Origin: Triangularia verruculosa
Lineage: Eukaryota; Ascomycota; Sordariomycetes; Sordariales; Podosporaceae
Direction: 5' to 3'
DNA length: 64,000 nt
NCBI GenBank assembly: GCA_033296885.1
Contig: MU863927.1
Span: 172,786-236,785, forward strand
Shown: piece after piece, positions 52,197-63,942 of the stretch
Position numbering within the stretch: position 1 is the first letter of the stretch
Layout of the letters: the number at the start of each line of letters is the position of its first letter
Notes under the pieces: model-generated
What the model saw: only the letters and a program-made list of their open reading frames with translations
Database searches by the model: none
Told to the model about the DNA's origin: nothing
Position numbers and translations under genes: made by a program

Positions 52197-53393
52197 ATGT
52201 CCACATGCACCATCCCTGGCGACGGCGACCTCTACGGTATCGGCGTCCGCCTCGGCCTCTACCTGCAATGGCTTGCGGGGTTCCTCCTCCGCAACATGGA
52301 CGGCACCTTCAAGACGATATCGTCGGTACGCACCGCCAACACGGCTCTCTCGACGGCGCTCAACCTCTGCGTCGTCATCAGTGCCGTGCGGGGCGTTGGC
52401 AGCCCCATCCACTACCTCGTTGTCTACTACCTGACCGTCACCCTCTTTTACTCCGAGTCGTACAACCTCATACGCAAGGACAACACATGCAGCAGCAGGA
52501 GCGAGGACCCCCCCTCCCAGTTGGAGCCCCCGGACCCGCACCGGTCGCATGGCGACCGCGTGCCGGAGCGAAAGCCGAAGCCAGGATATTACTATGAACT
52601 CAACCCGGACGCAGCGCTCGTGGCCCAGAACGTCTTGTTTGCGTCGACGACGCTGTTTGGCGCCTGGTTCTGGCTTCGGGGCGTGTTTGGATTTGCCGAG
52701 TGGTCGTTGGTCGAGAGCTCCCCGGAGTGCGGAAGTGATGCTGGCGAGTCGGCCAAAGGCGCCCTGCTGGGCGTGTTTAACCTGTTCGACGACAGGTGGC
52801 GGCGCTTCGCGGCGGCTTGTTCAATTATAACGGGCCTGCTGCTGGTATTGATCCTATCTGTCCACACTGCGTCTCTGGCCGGGGACGGGGTTATGGACAG
52901 GCCTGTTGGCAGGGCCGCACTGGTTGTTCTGAAAAGTGTTGGAGGTTTGTGCAGCGGAGCTGAACAAATTGTGGACAACAAGAGAACTATGGAGCACCTT
53001 TTGCGTCCACGCCTGTTGCTCAGGTCAGCTTACAGAGAGGGCGGATGGCGGCGGCTGGCCATGTTGGTGTTTCATTGGTTCGTCATCAGCTTGCTTGGAC
53101 CGCTTTTGGCCATCACGTCGGTGGAGAGGATGCTAGTTGCCAATCGGGTGGCCACGCCGGCTGTTTTGGAGTCGTCGGGACAGATGATCGCCTTACTGTC
53201 GGGGGTTATGAGCTTCTGTATCGCTATTTGGGATATTGCGAGACCAGCTGCCGGAGCTTCGAAAGTTGACTTGCTTGCGTCCTACATGTATACGGCACGC
53301 CGACCGCTAAGCGAGAAGGAAATGGAAATCGCTTTGAAAAACTTGAAGAAGGCAGTGGACGAGTATAGCATATTCCCGGAGTTTAGGTATTAA
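52197..53393 (+). CDS. polytopic membrane protein, fungal-specific, function unknown
   Basis: Single exon, 398 aa from MSTCTIPGDGDLYGIGVRLG. Hydrophobic segments include LGLYLQWLAGFLL, ALNLCVVISAV, YLVVYYLTVTLFYS, NVLFASTTLFGAWFWLRGVF, ACSIITGLLLVLILSV, LVFHWFVISLLGPLLAIT and IALLSGVMSFCIAIWDIA. This gives about six or seven membrane helices, with a hydrophilic loop (about residues 95-135) between the third and fourth. The N-terminal GDGDLYGIGVRLGLYLQW block is, as far as I recall, common to a family of uncharacterised ascomycete membrane proteins. An in-frame ATG 60 nt upstream (52137) is less likely because homology and hydrophobicity begin at 52197. No function is assigned. Confidence 0.82.
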   Translation: MSTCTIPGDGDLYGIGVRLGLYLQWLAGFLLRNMDGTFKTISSVRTANTALSTALNLCVVISAVRGVGSPIHYLVVYYLTVTLFYSESYNLIRKDNTCSSRSEDPPSQLEPPDPHRSHGDRVPERKPKPGYYYELNPDAALVAQNVLFASTTLFGAWFWLRGVFGFAEWSLVESSPECGSDAGESAKGALLGVFNLFDDRWRRFAAACSIITGLLLVLILSVHTASLAGDGVMDRPVGRAALVVLKSVGGLCSGAEQIVDNKRTMEHLLRPRLLLRSAYREGGWRRLAMLVFHWFVISLLGPLLAITSVERMLVANRVATPAVLESSGQMIALLSGVMSFCIAIWDIARPAAGASKVDLLASYMYTARRPLSEKEMEIALKNLKKAVDEYSIFPEFRY

Positions 53394-53997
53394 TGGCTCG
53401 AAGCCAAGGAGGCCACAACAACATCATCTTGCTCTGCAAGAAGATACCTATAATATAGTATAGCATAGCCCGCCATGTGAACTCTGGTAAATAGCACCCG
53501 AAAACCGACTAGGGTTACGACCGTTTCTCCAAACATCATGCCCCCACCCTCCCCCAAGGCTTTTAAAATTTTCTACTTCAACTCTAAGACTAGGTAACCT
53601 GTTGGACGGTGGGATGTACCCAGTCACGTAGGCGAGGTCAGGAAGAATGTGGAAAAAGTCGATATTCTGGATGAATTCTGGGCTACTGGCTACTGGACCG
53701 AAGGCCGGCTAATATACAGGCGATGGCTGACTGGTGATCCCGATACCTCTGAAGGCAGCAGTTTTGTTTGGAGGCGGGCGTTAATAGATTAGACTGTCAT
53801 TTTTCTCTATCCAAAGAAGTACCTCGGACAAGAGATTAAAAATAAAAATAAAAATGTGCAAAGCGCCAACGTAGGCGTGCAAAAAAAGCTTCAAACCCAT
53901 GCAATAATGACCCTTGTATGTCCTGAGACAAGGCAAAGGTAATGCACCCAGTGCAACTTTTAACTTTTCTGTGGTCTCCAGTTCGACACGATATGCA
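53394..53997. other. convergent 3' intergenic region
   Basis: No gene. It contains an A-rich (AAAAAT)n-like stretch at about 53837-53855. Confidence 0.6.
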
Positions 53998-55213
53998 TTA
54001 CCATTGCCCGCTCCCGTACCCCACTGATTGGGAAAAGCCCATTACCGGTTGCTGGCTCTGCTCGTACACCAACGATTCAGCCTGGTAGATCCCGAGCATG
54101 TTGTATCCGGTGAGACTCCCATCAACAGGCAGTTGCTCGTACATCTGCTGCGGTGGTTGTGGTGTCTGGACGTAATCGACCTCCGAGTAGCCGAGCGACT
54201 GTTGGGGTAAGAGGCTTGGTGGAGCCGGGGAGTAACTCTGCATGATGCTCATATCTGGGGAGCTCCATACCGTGCTGGAGTCAGTCAGCTCCAAGTTGGC
54301 ACCTAACTGAGGGCTTGGGGAGTGGGATGCGCTGAGTGTGTTTCCTTGGTACCACCCGCTAGGCTGTGAGTATCCCTGGTCAAGGTCGAACTCTATGCTG
54401 GGGTTTGTTGGCTGGGTATTGACAAACCAGTCTGGGTATGATTCTGGCTCGGGTGTACTGGTGCTGGATGCTATGGAAGGGGTGCCGAGGTAGCTCATAC
54501 TTGGACCTGGGCTTGGACTGGACGCTACAGAGTAAGGGGCCGACGACTTCTTGGTGGATTTGGAGGCGTTTTCTTGCTTGCGTTGGAGAATGCTATAGCG
54601 GTTCTTGGCCGAAAGAGAGGTGCGGTTTGGGAAGTGCTTGTGTACGATCTCGCTCCAGTTCCGGCCGCTTTTGCTCACTTGCTGAAGCAGCCTCGCGTCC
54701 TGGAAGCAAATATTCGTCAGAAATTTGGCTTGGTCATGTCTCACTCGACGACGTACCTCATCTGATGTCCAAGGGCTCTTGTCGATGCTGGGGTCAAGAC
54801 AGTCGTACCACCGCTTCCAGCACTGATCACCATTCCGTGTACCCACTGCCTCTGCGATCTTGCTCCATCGTGCTCCGTAAACCCCCACAGCAGCCTTGAG
54901 CTTTTCGTCCTCGTCCTTGGTCCATGTGCCCTTCCGGATCGTGTTGATAATACTGTAATGCCACCGCTTGCGGCAGTCCTTGTTATTCCGCCCTGGTAGA
55001 TGGGAAGCGACCTTGTGCCAGCTGATAGGGCCGTGTGCTGGTGTTTCTGCGGGGGAGTAGCCTGTTAGGTACATATTGTAGGACAAACGCGGGGTGCTGG
55101 CGTGCTGGACCCGACTTACCAGCTCTGACAGCCTCTGTGAGAATATGGTCCTCTTCAGGGGTCCACACCTGCCGAATCTTTTGTTTGGAGCCGGATGATG
55201 AGAGAGAAGACAT
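53998..55213 (-). CDS. three-repeat Myb-type DNA-binding protein
   Basis: Model: complement(join(53998..54699,54757..55046,55120..55213)), 361 aa. Repeat 1 is rebuilt by the first intron: RQVWTPEEDHILTEAVRAET joins SWHKVASHLPGRNNKDCRKRW. Repeat 2 is GTWTKDEDEKLKAAVGVYGA with ARWSKIAEAVGTRNGDQCWKRW. Repeat 3 spans the second intron: SPWTSDE joins DARLLQQVSKSGRNWSEIVH and KHFPNRTSLSAKNRY. Tryptophan spacing is canonical in all three repeats. The C-terminal ~200 residues are Ser/Pro/Gln/Tyr-rich, resembling an activation domain. It is likely a nuclear transcription factor. Intron 2 is 57 nt, a multiple of three without a stop, so its retention would keep the frame but break repeat 3. Confidence 0.92.
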
Positions 55214-58200
55214 TGTGTAGATACTACTTGACTTGGTTTCTTATTAGAATGTGATGCGGATGATATATGACTGTTGTTTATGGGCAATCAGAACATTGAT
55301 GAGTCTAATGTTTGGTAGATAGGTAGGAGTTGGTATAGCGTCAAAATTGAAGCCTGATCGGGCAGGTATCGTCTCTACTTATCTTTAAGAAGGTTTATGC
55401 TGAGCCCCAGAAAGCATCGAGTAGAGAGGGAATCTCTTGGCCCTTCGCCACGATCTGAGTGACACCTGAGGGAAATGCTGCGGCATCCTCCGAGCCATCA
55501 AGCAATGATGCATCGCAGAAATGTACTTGGACAACATCTGACGATGAAACACGAGCAGGACTTGCAGTGCTCGCCAGTTCCCGTGTGGTACATATTGAGG
55601 GTGGCCAGGAAGAGTATGCAGTGTACATCAGCCCTATGGATGGATCCCTGCAAAGGCTTGTCAGAAGACAAGCAACGTGGCGGTCAGGTTAAACCATACC
55701 CGCGGTGCTGGCTGGACCTACCGGCATGAGAAATTGGCTCTTGTGATTGGCTTCGAGCTCCCTCTCGGCCTCTTTTCTGTGGGTTCATGGAGATTCAGCA
55801 TCGCGGCGTGACAGTGATTGGCGTGTCGCTCGTCTCGGCTATCTTTCAGCTCCCAAAGTGCAACCCGATCAGGCAGGAAGCTTATAAGCCCTTGTTCACA
55901 ATGTGACGGCTGAAAGGACATCTCGGTCGAGAAAGCGGCCGACTAAGGGGGGAATGTTGTGGTTGAAGGTGGGGTAAAAGACATGGCGGCGGCAGTCGGC
56001 GCTCCTCCATATTCCCCGGTTTTCAACGGCGATTGGGTTCTGTTGGATGAGATGCTTCATTTCCCGAGACCTTGGGAGCTAGTGCTGCATGTATCCTGCA
56101 CTTGTTGCAGCCCTAGATATGGGACTGAGGAGCACCAGCTCTCCACCTGGCGGCGATGCCGGCGCCATTGAGGCCGGGTGTGGTAAGTAGCAGCCGCCGG
56201 GAGCAATTGAAGCGAATGAAAAATACATGAATGCACTGTTTGGCAGCGTCTCATCTCTAGGCACGAGTTTGACGAGTTGACGAAGCGGGCGGTGATCGGG
56301 GACTTGCACTGTTGCACTACGGTCGATTTCCCAGTTGAGCCCTTCTCCGGCGGTCTCTGTCCAGTCATTTTCCGACCTATCAGTTATCCGTCCTGCAGCA
56401 CGAAAGATGGGACGGGTGTTCACCACAGTCGCACATTGACTGGACTGCGCCAGGGCGGAGCGCAGTCCGCAAAGCCAAGACTGGAGATAGTGGCTTCTGC
56501 CGTGCAACGTCTCGACAGCAAAGGTCTCGATTGCGCCTCGGCATGGCTTTGGAACAAAAAGTCCACCCGGGTAATGTTGTAAACAAACGGAAGCAACGAA
56601 TGGGAACTTACGGCATGCACCAAGCCCCATGCCCCATTCGCTGCAGCCTTATTTGCTCGCTTAGTGACCGCCTTTTATCTTCATGACGATTGCACAGCCT
56701 CCTGCTGCCACAGCATCTACCCCATATCATCGAAAACCCTGACAATGTTCCAGAACACTCAACGTGACATGCTGGATCCGACCACTGTAGGGACCCTGGA
56801 CCACATCAGGTTCGGCCCGATGACAACATCCTTATTAGACCTACTGCCAAATCCTGACCCACATGTGCCGCATTGCAAGTAGAATTAAGAACTGACCTCA
56901 GATCTCCGCCTTCTTCTACTGGTCGCCGACTTCGCGGCACCTTCGGCAATGACTGGACTGTCCCGGCAAACGTCCATTCTTTACACGTCCAAGGATCAAG
57001 GATGTTGGTATTGAGGCGTTGAATTGAGAATGTAAACCCTGTGATATCATATGGTCGGTGAAGGGAACGGCAATGTATCACCGTTTCCCGGCGAGGTGGT
57101 ATGATATTGGATCTTTCTTGTGTTCCATCGACGACAAGAGCCTGGACCCCGGACCCCGTCTTTTGAAAGGGTTCTAGATCGTCACCGGGTATCAAACGTT
57201 GCAGTTGCAGTTCTATGCGGTGAAACAAAGAATTAGCTCCTTGCATGAGCATCATGACACAGATCATGAGACTGCGGTACCTGAGTTACATTGAAGCTTG
57301 CCCATCACCATACCAACAACACTCTAGAGCTATGCGCGAGCCACCTCGGCAAACAACACGAGAAAAACGAATCAAATGCGGTGACCCTCTTCCTGTGTGG
57401 TGACACCTTGCTGTAACGTCCGCAGTCCTGAGTACTGGTCGCCGAACAAGCCTTTTCTCTGCCTCCCGCACGATGTCTCGAGATCCCCAACTGATTGGAC
57501 CTCAAGCAACGCGGCTCTACGCCGCCCAAAACGGTGATCTCACATCAGAACCTACTCTTTAACTGTTCGCGTCTAGTGTCTTGGTGTAATCGGCGATTTG
57601 TTCTGGGTACCGGCCGACATCATGGTTTTGTCGTCAGTTGGCACGTGCCGCTTCGCCGGAACCCGACGCCGTTCCCGGGTCCTACTCCAAAATACCATGA
57701 GATGTGATCGGTGTCAGTATTATTGCTGCCTACCTACACAGGTGGTCAAAATAAGCTCAAGCCGCTTTTGCACACCTGCGAAAAAGATAGGTAGGTAGCT
57801 CTGTGCCTCTGAACCCCTGAGCGGCCCCTGATAGGGGTATCATAGTAGAAAAGGCCTTTCAATTATCTTCTTAGGGCTTATTACTATCTTTTAACACGTT
57901 AAGAGTATCTTTTAAGGTGTTAGCGATATTTTCTAAGGCCTGTTAACTTTTCAAGTATGGTATAGGTACCTTATTAGGTAGTCAGGGGCGGATTTCGGCT
58001 TGGCGTTATCCAAACTAGGTACAATGATAGAGGCCGGTGGTTGAGGCTTGTTGGCAAATATTTCTAATAGGATGATTCGGCGGTTTTTAGTAGTGATCTC
58101 ATAGACATATATGAGGTCGCATTTTGATGAAGATCATGGTTTTGTCAGCTTGACGTCATCCATTTTCACAACCCACGGCAATCGTACCGAACCATATCGC

Positions 58201-58303
58201 ACCGTCTTCAGGCCACATTATCTGTCACTCCCACTCCGCAAATCCCGATAGACAGTTCTAAGACACTCGAACTCTCTTTACCAGTGTACCAAAACTCTTC
58301 CAA
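55214..58303. other. 3.1-kb divergent intergenic region with AT-rich patch
   Basis: No gene recognised. An AT-rich patch at about 57840-57965 has imperfect direct repeats around TATCTTTTAA and two AAGGCCT words. The region holds promoters for the Myb gene (minus) and the reductase gene (plus). Confidence 0.55.
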
Positions 58304-59689
58304 ATGTCATCAGCAATTGTCTGTGGCGCCACCGGTATATATTCAGTTCAAATCTTTACGTGATGAGCTCTCACTAACAACAAACTAGGTATTCTCGGCC
58401 GGGAAATCGTCTACCGTCTCGCCCAAAATCCCCAACAATGGAAAACCATCCACGCCCTTTCTCGCTCCAAGAAGGACGAGTACCCCTCCAATGTCGTCCA
58501 CAACCACATCGACCTCCTCCACTCAGCCGAGCAAATGGCCAAGGACCTCCAAGATGTATCCGGTGAACACGTCTTCTTTGCAGCTTACATGCAAAAGGAC
58601 ACCGAGGAGGAGAACTGGCAGGTCAATGGTGTGGATGCGTCCCTTTCAACTCCATCTCATAGACGTCTTCTGACCCTAGGCAGGTGACATGCTCCAAAAC
58701 TTCCTCCAGGCTCTCACCATCACCGGCGCCGCCAAGAACATCAAGCGCATCCTTCTCGTCACCGGCTGCAAGCAATACGGCGTCCACCTCGGTCGCGCCA
58801 AAAACCCCATGCTGGAATCTGACGCTTGGCTGACAGACCAGAGCGTCTACCCACCCAACTTCTACTACCGCCAGCAAAACATCTTGCATGACTTCTGCAA
58901 GGAGAACAGTCACATTGGATGGAACGTGACCTACCCCAACGACGTGATTGGCTTTGCGAACGGCAACTTTATGAACTTGGCTTCTGGACTGGGAATCTAC
59001 GCCGCTGTGACCAAGGAATTGGCCAAGAAGCTGGCTTTCCCGGGTCTGGAGAGGTTTTACTCTGGGTTTGACTGTTATACCAGCTCAAAACTTCACGCTG
59101 AGTTTTGCGAGTGGGTTGTTCTGGAGGAAAAGGCAAAGAATCAAGCTTTCAATGTCATCAACGGGGATGTTCAAACCTGGGAGGACATGTGGCCTCGACT
59201 GGCGAGGAGGTTTGGCATGGAGATTGACCCAGCGCAGTTCACCACTGATGAGGGAGAGTTGGCAGATAAGGTGGAGATGAATGAAGTGCCGCCTATCAAG
59301 GCTCGGGAGAAGGAATTGGGGCTGGAAGGGAGGGTGAAAAAGAATGTGCTCAGTCAGAGGGTGAGTCTGGTTAAGTGGGCAAAGCAGGATGAGGTGAAGA
59401 AAGCGTGGGAGAGATTGGCGGAGAGGGAAGGGTTGCAGAAGGACGCGTTGGAGAAGGGGACATGGGCGTTTGTTGATTTTGAACTGGGGAGGGATTTTGA
59501 CTTGGTGATCAGTATGAGTAAGGCGAGGGAGTTTGGATGGACTGGGTGAGTAATTTGCCCCTGGAATGGCTATGCATATGTGCTAACATAGGTATTGTGA
59601 CTCTACCCAGATATCATGACACCTGGAAGGCATTTTCGGACGTGTTTGGCCAATTAGAGGCCGCGAAGGTGTTACCAAAGACACATTGA
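58304..59689 (+). CDS. PRISE-type short-chain dehydrogenase/reductase
   Basis: Model: join(58304..58334,58389..58628,58684..59545,59611..59689), 403 aa. The first intron lies within the nucleotide-binding motif; splicing gives VCGATGILGREIV, the G-x-x-G-x-x-G turn of a Rossmann fold. VHNHIDLLHSAEQMAKDL, HVFFAAYM and NIKRILLVTGCKQYGVHL follow. NFYYRQQNIL carries the Tyr expected in progesterone 5-beta-reductase/iridoid-synthase-like (PRISE) enzymes, which reduce enones with NADPH. The C-terminus YHDTWKAFSDVFGQLEAAKV matches the usual SDR end for this group. The second donor (GTGTGG) is atypical. In fungi such enzymes occur both in primary metabolism and in secondary-metabolite clusters; no other cluster genes are near. 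Confidence 0.9.
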
Positions 59690-60904
59690 GGAGTAGTTAG
59701 ATTGAGAAGGCCCCTATTCGACCAAGATAACACAGGGTCCAATATCAGGTGGTGTGGATGGTGATGAAAGCAAGCCGAACAGGACCAATGGCATGCGATC
59801 TAAAGAGAGCGTGGGGAAATATTGATGAACGTCTCAAAGGGAAAGACCTTCAAGACCTGTCATTAATCTACACCATGCGGCGAAGTGCAGATATACTACC
59901 TACCTTATCAACGCGATGCTCACTCAGTGAGCGTTGTTAGCTGCATGATTCTGCAGTGGTACATTATCAGTCGTCGATGTCGTACGAAACAGCCAATAAC
60001 ACAACGAAAAAGGATTTGTAAGAGTTAAAGCTTCATCATCTAACGAGAACCAACGTGCATGATAATCCCAGTAAGCCAAATGTCATCAGAGTGGTTAAGG
60101 TACCTTGTACGAACAACTTACGAATAACCTCGGCAGCCGGGGCCAATATTGCTTTTCTCTTAGGTACGCGCCCGCCATCCCCTCATGGGGCGAATGAATT
60201 AATCAAGAAATCTTGATGTGGCCCTGTTTTCAGGCTTACGTTGCAACAAGCACTCGACCATCAACGGGCCCACTGATGGTAGGTATGTAATGCTATTTGC
60301 ATAGAGCGAAGTTCCAACATACCTCGCTTACTGACTTGAACTTGTTTTTAGCTGGCCTTTGCTGGCAAATTGCATCAACAACCTGCTTCGTTCTCAAGCA
60401 AACCTAAAGAGCCGGGGGTGATGCTTACGTAGGTAGGTATTGTAGGCGTATAGTTTATGGCAGGAAAGACAGTCAGAAGTTATAGCATCGCCGCCTCTGC
60501 ACTTTTATTCTTAAGACAGATTGGTTTAATTTTCGATGGATAATAAGACTGTATCTCGTGGACTACGGTGACCATTGGGGGTTTTTCTTTTGCCTGGATT
60601 CAACATTCCATCGGCAAGCCATGTGTCCCGGGCTGCGATGAACGCTTACAGAGCAGATACACTTTCATTGAACGCGAGATTTTTTCAATTTGAACATCAC
60701 ATATCAACTGAAAGCTTCACCTGCCGGTGCTCCGGCGTCTTCCTCATCTGATCAGACATGCAGCGAGATCATAGGTACTTTGATTTCAAAGGGAAGGGGC
60801 CAGCGAATGTAACAGAGGTCTTGACATGAGATATCGTTATGAACCTAGTCTAGGTAGGTAGCTGGTGTTCTGAACGTATGATAGCTTCGTGTGTTTAGTA
60901 CCAG
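59690..60904. other. convergent intergenic region
   Basis: No gene recognised. TAGGTAGGTA-type words occur several times (for example near 60431 and 60853). Confidence 0.55.
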
Positions 60905-62411
60905 CTAACTCTTTTGCCTCCGCCTACGTGCCTGTCTCTCCCTCTCTCTCTTTTCCGCCTCTTCCCGTTGACGTCGCTCGCGTTCTCGCATTTCCTCTTC
61001 GGTCTCTGACGTTGCATTAGTGGTAAGTTAGATGCTTCTAGTTTCATTTTGCACGCTGAACACATAGGTGAGAACTAACCATTGTCCATGTTGTACTTGC
61101 CCTTCTGAGTGGCCGCAACAAACGGTACAGAATCTCCCTGGTAGCTATCTCCCTGATATCCGGACATCATGTATACCGGGAGAAGAACATCACAGCCATC
61201 AAATACACTTTCAAGCATGTGAAATTCGGTTCCACCGGGTACAATCTCTTCGTCGGGATGGAATTGCAGATTTAGTGCTACAGTTCCCATGGTAAAAATA
61301 GAATGTTTGAAACCAGGTGGCCGGTACGGCTGCCGGTTCCTTTCGACAAGGGGTATTCCTTCGTCAAATCCCAGTTGATAGGCTAGGCTGGTCGTGATGA
61401 TCGCGCCAAGAAAGTTGCTGTTGTCGTACCGTGCCTTCACAGCCCTTGGCGGTGTGCTTGGGGACAGCTGCGATGCATTCGACAGGTAAACCCATGTGTC
61501 CCATTGCTATTTGACCTTATGTTAACCAACTAGCCGATGAAACGCAAACGTGGTCTGCTTACGTCTCTAGGGAACGAGTCGTGTGAACCTTTGGTGGCTC
61601 TGTGATCATGCTCTTTTGATTGCTTGGGTGTTTTGCTGCCTTGCGAGTTGGAGTGCTTCTGTGTTTTGCTAGTGCGTGAGGTAGATTGCTTTGACGCCCT
61701 GCTGGTGTGTGAAGTGGAATGTTTATGTTTTGGTTCCTCGTGAACGACGGGTTCTTCGGCAGCTGAAAGGGTGTAGTTATCGTCGGCATAGAAGGAGGGC
61801 TGCCCTTGGTATTGGTAGGGGCCGTACATTGTCGAGGTCATGCGATTGTTGGCGGTCTGGGCCCCTGTTGCATCTCGCTCGTCTTCTATCCAGGATCCTC
61901 CATAGTTTTGATCAACCTCCTTCAACTTAAGCCTCGAAAAGTCCGCATCCAAGGTGGACCCGTACGCATTCTGTTGGTGACTTCCCTCAGCATCCGTGTG
62001 GTCAAGGTTCGAGCTGCTGTAAAGAAGAGACTGAGATCCCAAGCCGTTATCAGAGTCCAAGTTCTTTGGAGAGGACAGTTCACCGCCAGGTGGGTACTCC
62101 TCTTGGAAACAATATCCACCCCGGGAATGTTCATCTTGGGCGGGATACCCATCGCCAGGAGAATACCCGTCGTCAGGAGGATACCCGTTTTGAGTGGGAT
62201 ATTGAACTGGAGAGGTACCACGGTAGTAGTCATCGTTGTTTGAGTAACTCATCGCCAAAGAGCTTTCTCGGAAATAGGCTTCCTGATCGACGCCTGGAGA
62301 TGGAGACAAGTCGGTGGGCCTTGATTCCCAGGAGTCGCCGGTGGGTATTGGAGGACTCCATAGCTCGGCATAAGAGTTGTATGGTTGTTCGTCAGAGCTT
62401 GGAGAAGCCAT
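60905..62411 (-). CDS. uncharacterised protein with possible degenerate retropepsin-like domain
   Basis: Model: complement(join(60905..61005,61080..61506,61563..62411)), 458 aa. Residues 1-230 are disordered, with a GYxxxDGYxxGDGY-type repeat (about residues 75-90). A Lys/Ser/Thr-rich, highly basic linker follows (about 230-280). Residues about 284-425 are ordered. VKARYDNSNFLGAIITTSLA followed by YQLGF resembles the start of retroviral-type aspartyl proteases (DTG, NxIS, LGL pattern), and ESVFDGCDVLLPVYM resembles the FDVLLG hairpin. The expected DTG/DSG is DNS, so activity is doubtful. The last exon encodes a very charged helix ending RRRRQKS. It could be a domesticated retroelement-like fold or a chance resemblance. 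Splice phases are consistent; the second donor (GTTAGT) is weak. Confidence 0.72.
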
Positions 62412-63369
62412 CTTGATTTTCAGACTTGATTTGGGCCAGTGAAGCGTGGTATTCTAATAAGGCCAAACGAACATGAGATTGCTGTGGCCTCTACAAGTCA
62501 ATCAAAGTGGCCGCAGTGAGAGATGTAGGCAACCTGGCGAGGCACATCAAGGTAGAATCGAGAACGGCATTCATTTTCAGACAGAGAGTGTGTTGGCACC
62601 TCACGTCTTCCCGCCTCTGCATGTGGTGTGGGATGGATGCATGGCCTGTGCTGGATCAGGCTCTCTGATACCCAATGCCATCATGCAAACCATGAAGAAA
62701 GTGCAACTTCCATTGCCTCCCTTAACTTGTAGGCGCCATGAAAAGCCTTGCTGAACTTCACACGGTTATTTTGCGGTGGTAACACGACGGATCGGGTAAG
62801 AGAACTCCACGTCGCCGCCTACCAAGTTGTTTTCATTTCAACAACCGCGCAGTCAAATAGTAACCATCGATGTAGCCCAACAGTCTGCACCCGATCGGTC
62901 CAAACCTACGTGAAAATGACAAGTGGGCACACTGCCATCCAAAGCATTTGACACGGAGGCGAATGTCGTTCAAATGTGCACCGCCAGCCTTGCTGTTTCG
63001 AGGTGGGCATACTGTAGCCCGCATGTTTGGAACGGCTTGGCGCAGTGGTGTGGTTCAACCCCACGGTTTCACGGCAGCCTTGGACGAAATGATTGGCCCG
63101 AGTCTCGACTGGCGAAGAAATGCTATAATGCGATTGGCCTGGATGTCGGCCGATTAAGGGAGGATCACTGGATCAGGATATTGCGGTCAGCCGCCTACAT
63201 GCCCGAGTTTGGGTGCAACCACATTACTACCCGGGCAGCCACACAGCCAAAACTCCCGACACATTTGCTATCCGTTGGTTTCAAACTCTCCAATGCGATA
63301 AATTTCGTATACAGTCCCACGTCTCCTCACACACAGAAATGTTAGCGGACGAAAACGACATCTTTGACC
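62412..63369. other. divergent intergenic region
   Basis: No gene recognised. It holds the promoters of the flanking divergent genes. Confidence 0.55.
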
Positions 63370-63942
63370 ATGGCAACTGCGAATCTGAAATCGGCTTCAC
63401 CACAAACTCCAAGCCAACTCGAAAATGGACACCGCTTTAACACAAGAGAGTTGCGTCCGCCTGAAGGCTATGATCGGCTGGCCATGATGATGGGGTCCCT
63501 CCCAGACATGGCTATCTTCCGGCGTTTTTGCACGCTGTCCACCGAGGATCTTCTCTACCGACAAGCTGAGCTGCAAGAGTTAGAGGCCACACTCAGGCAG
63601 TATCAAAAGGAAGATAAGCAGTCCGGCCATAAGGACCGTGCAACATACGCTCTGGACTGGGATACTCTCCAACGGTCAGGTGACGATGATGCAGCCGAGG
63701 GAAATGATAGGGCTCAGCTAGACATCATTCTGAAAATTCGGGAGAAGTTGAAAGATTATCATGATGCCCTCATCCGTCATCGCCAGGTTCTTTCCCTCGG
63801 TCCTGCAATTCCACGTCAAGTCCAAGACGTCAACAACTGGATGGAACGTCCGGATAGAGGCAACGTATACTTACTCGGTGCCGACAGAAATATCTGGAAA
63901 GATGCTGTGACAAGGGCTGATATTCAGGGCTTGGAACAGTAG
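63370..63942 (+). CDS. DUF6594-type fungal protein, N-terminal part
   Basis: About 190 residues from MATANLKSASPQTPSQLENG. GYDRLAMMMGSLPDMAIFRR followed by FCTLSTEDLLYRQAELQELE matches the start of the DUF6594 family, fungal proteins with an N-terminal helical region and three C-terminal membrane helices. LKIREKLKDYHDALIRHRQV and LGADRNIWKDAVTRADI continue the family pattern. The frame ends at a TAG just after ADIQGLEQ, before the membrane segments. Either a donor (for example GTAGTTC overlapping the stop) starts an intron running past the window, or the gene is truncated. The window ends 58 nt later, so this cannot be decided. Confidence 0.75.
   Translation: MATANLKSASPQTPSQLENGHRFNTRELRPPEGYDRLAMMMGSLPDMAIFRRFCTLSTEDLLYRQAELQELEATLRQYQKEDKQSGHKDRATYALDWDTLQRSGDDDAAEGNDRAQLDIILKIREKLKDYHDALIRHRQVLSLGPAIPRQVQDVNNWMERPDRGNVYLLGADRNIWKDAVTRADIQGLEQ

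Noticed and set aside
55959..56630. Cluster of 60-180 codon frames upstream of the reductase gene
   Set aside because: Frames on both strands overlap each other and show no recognisable motif.
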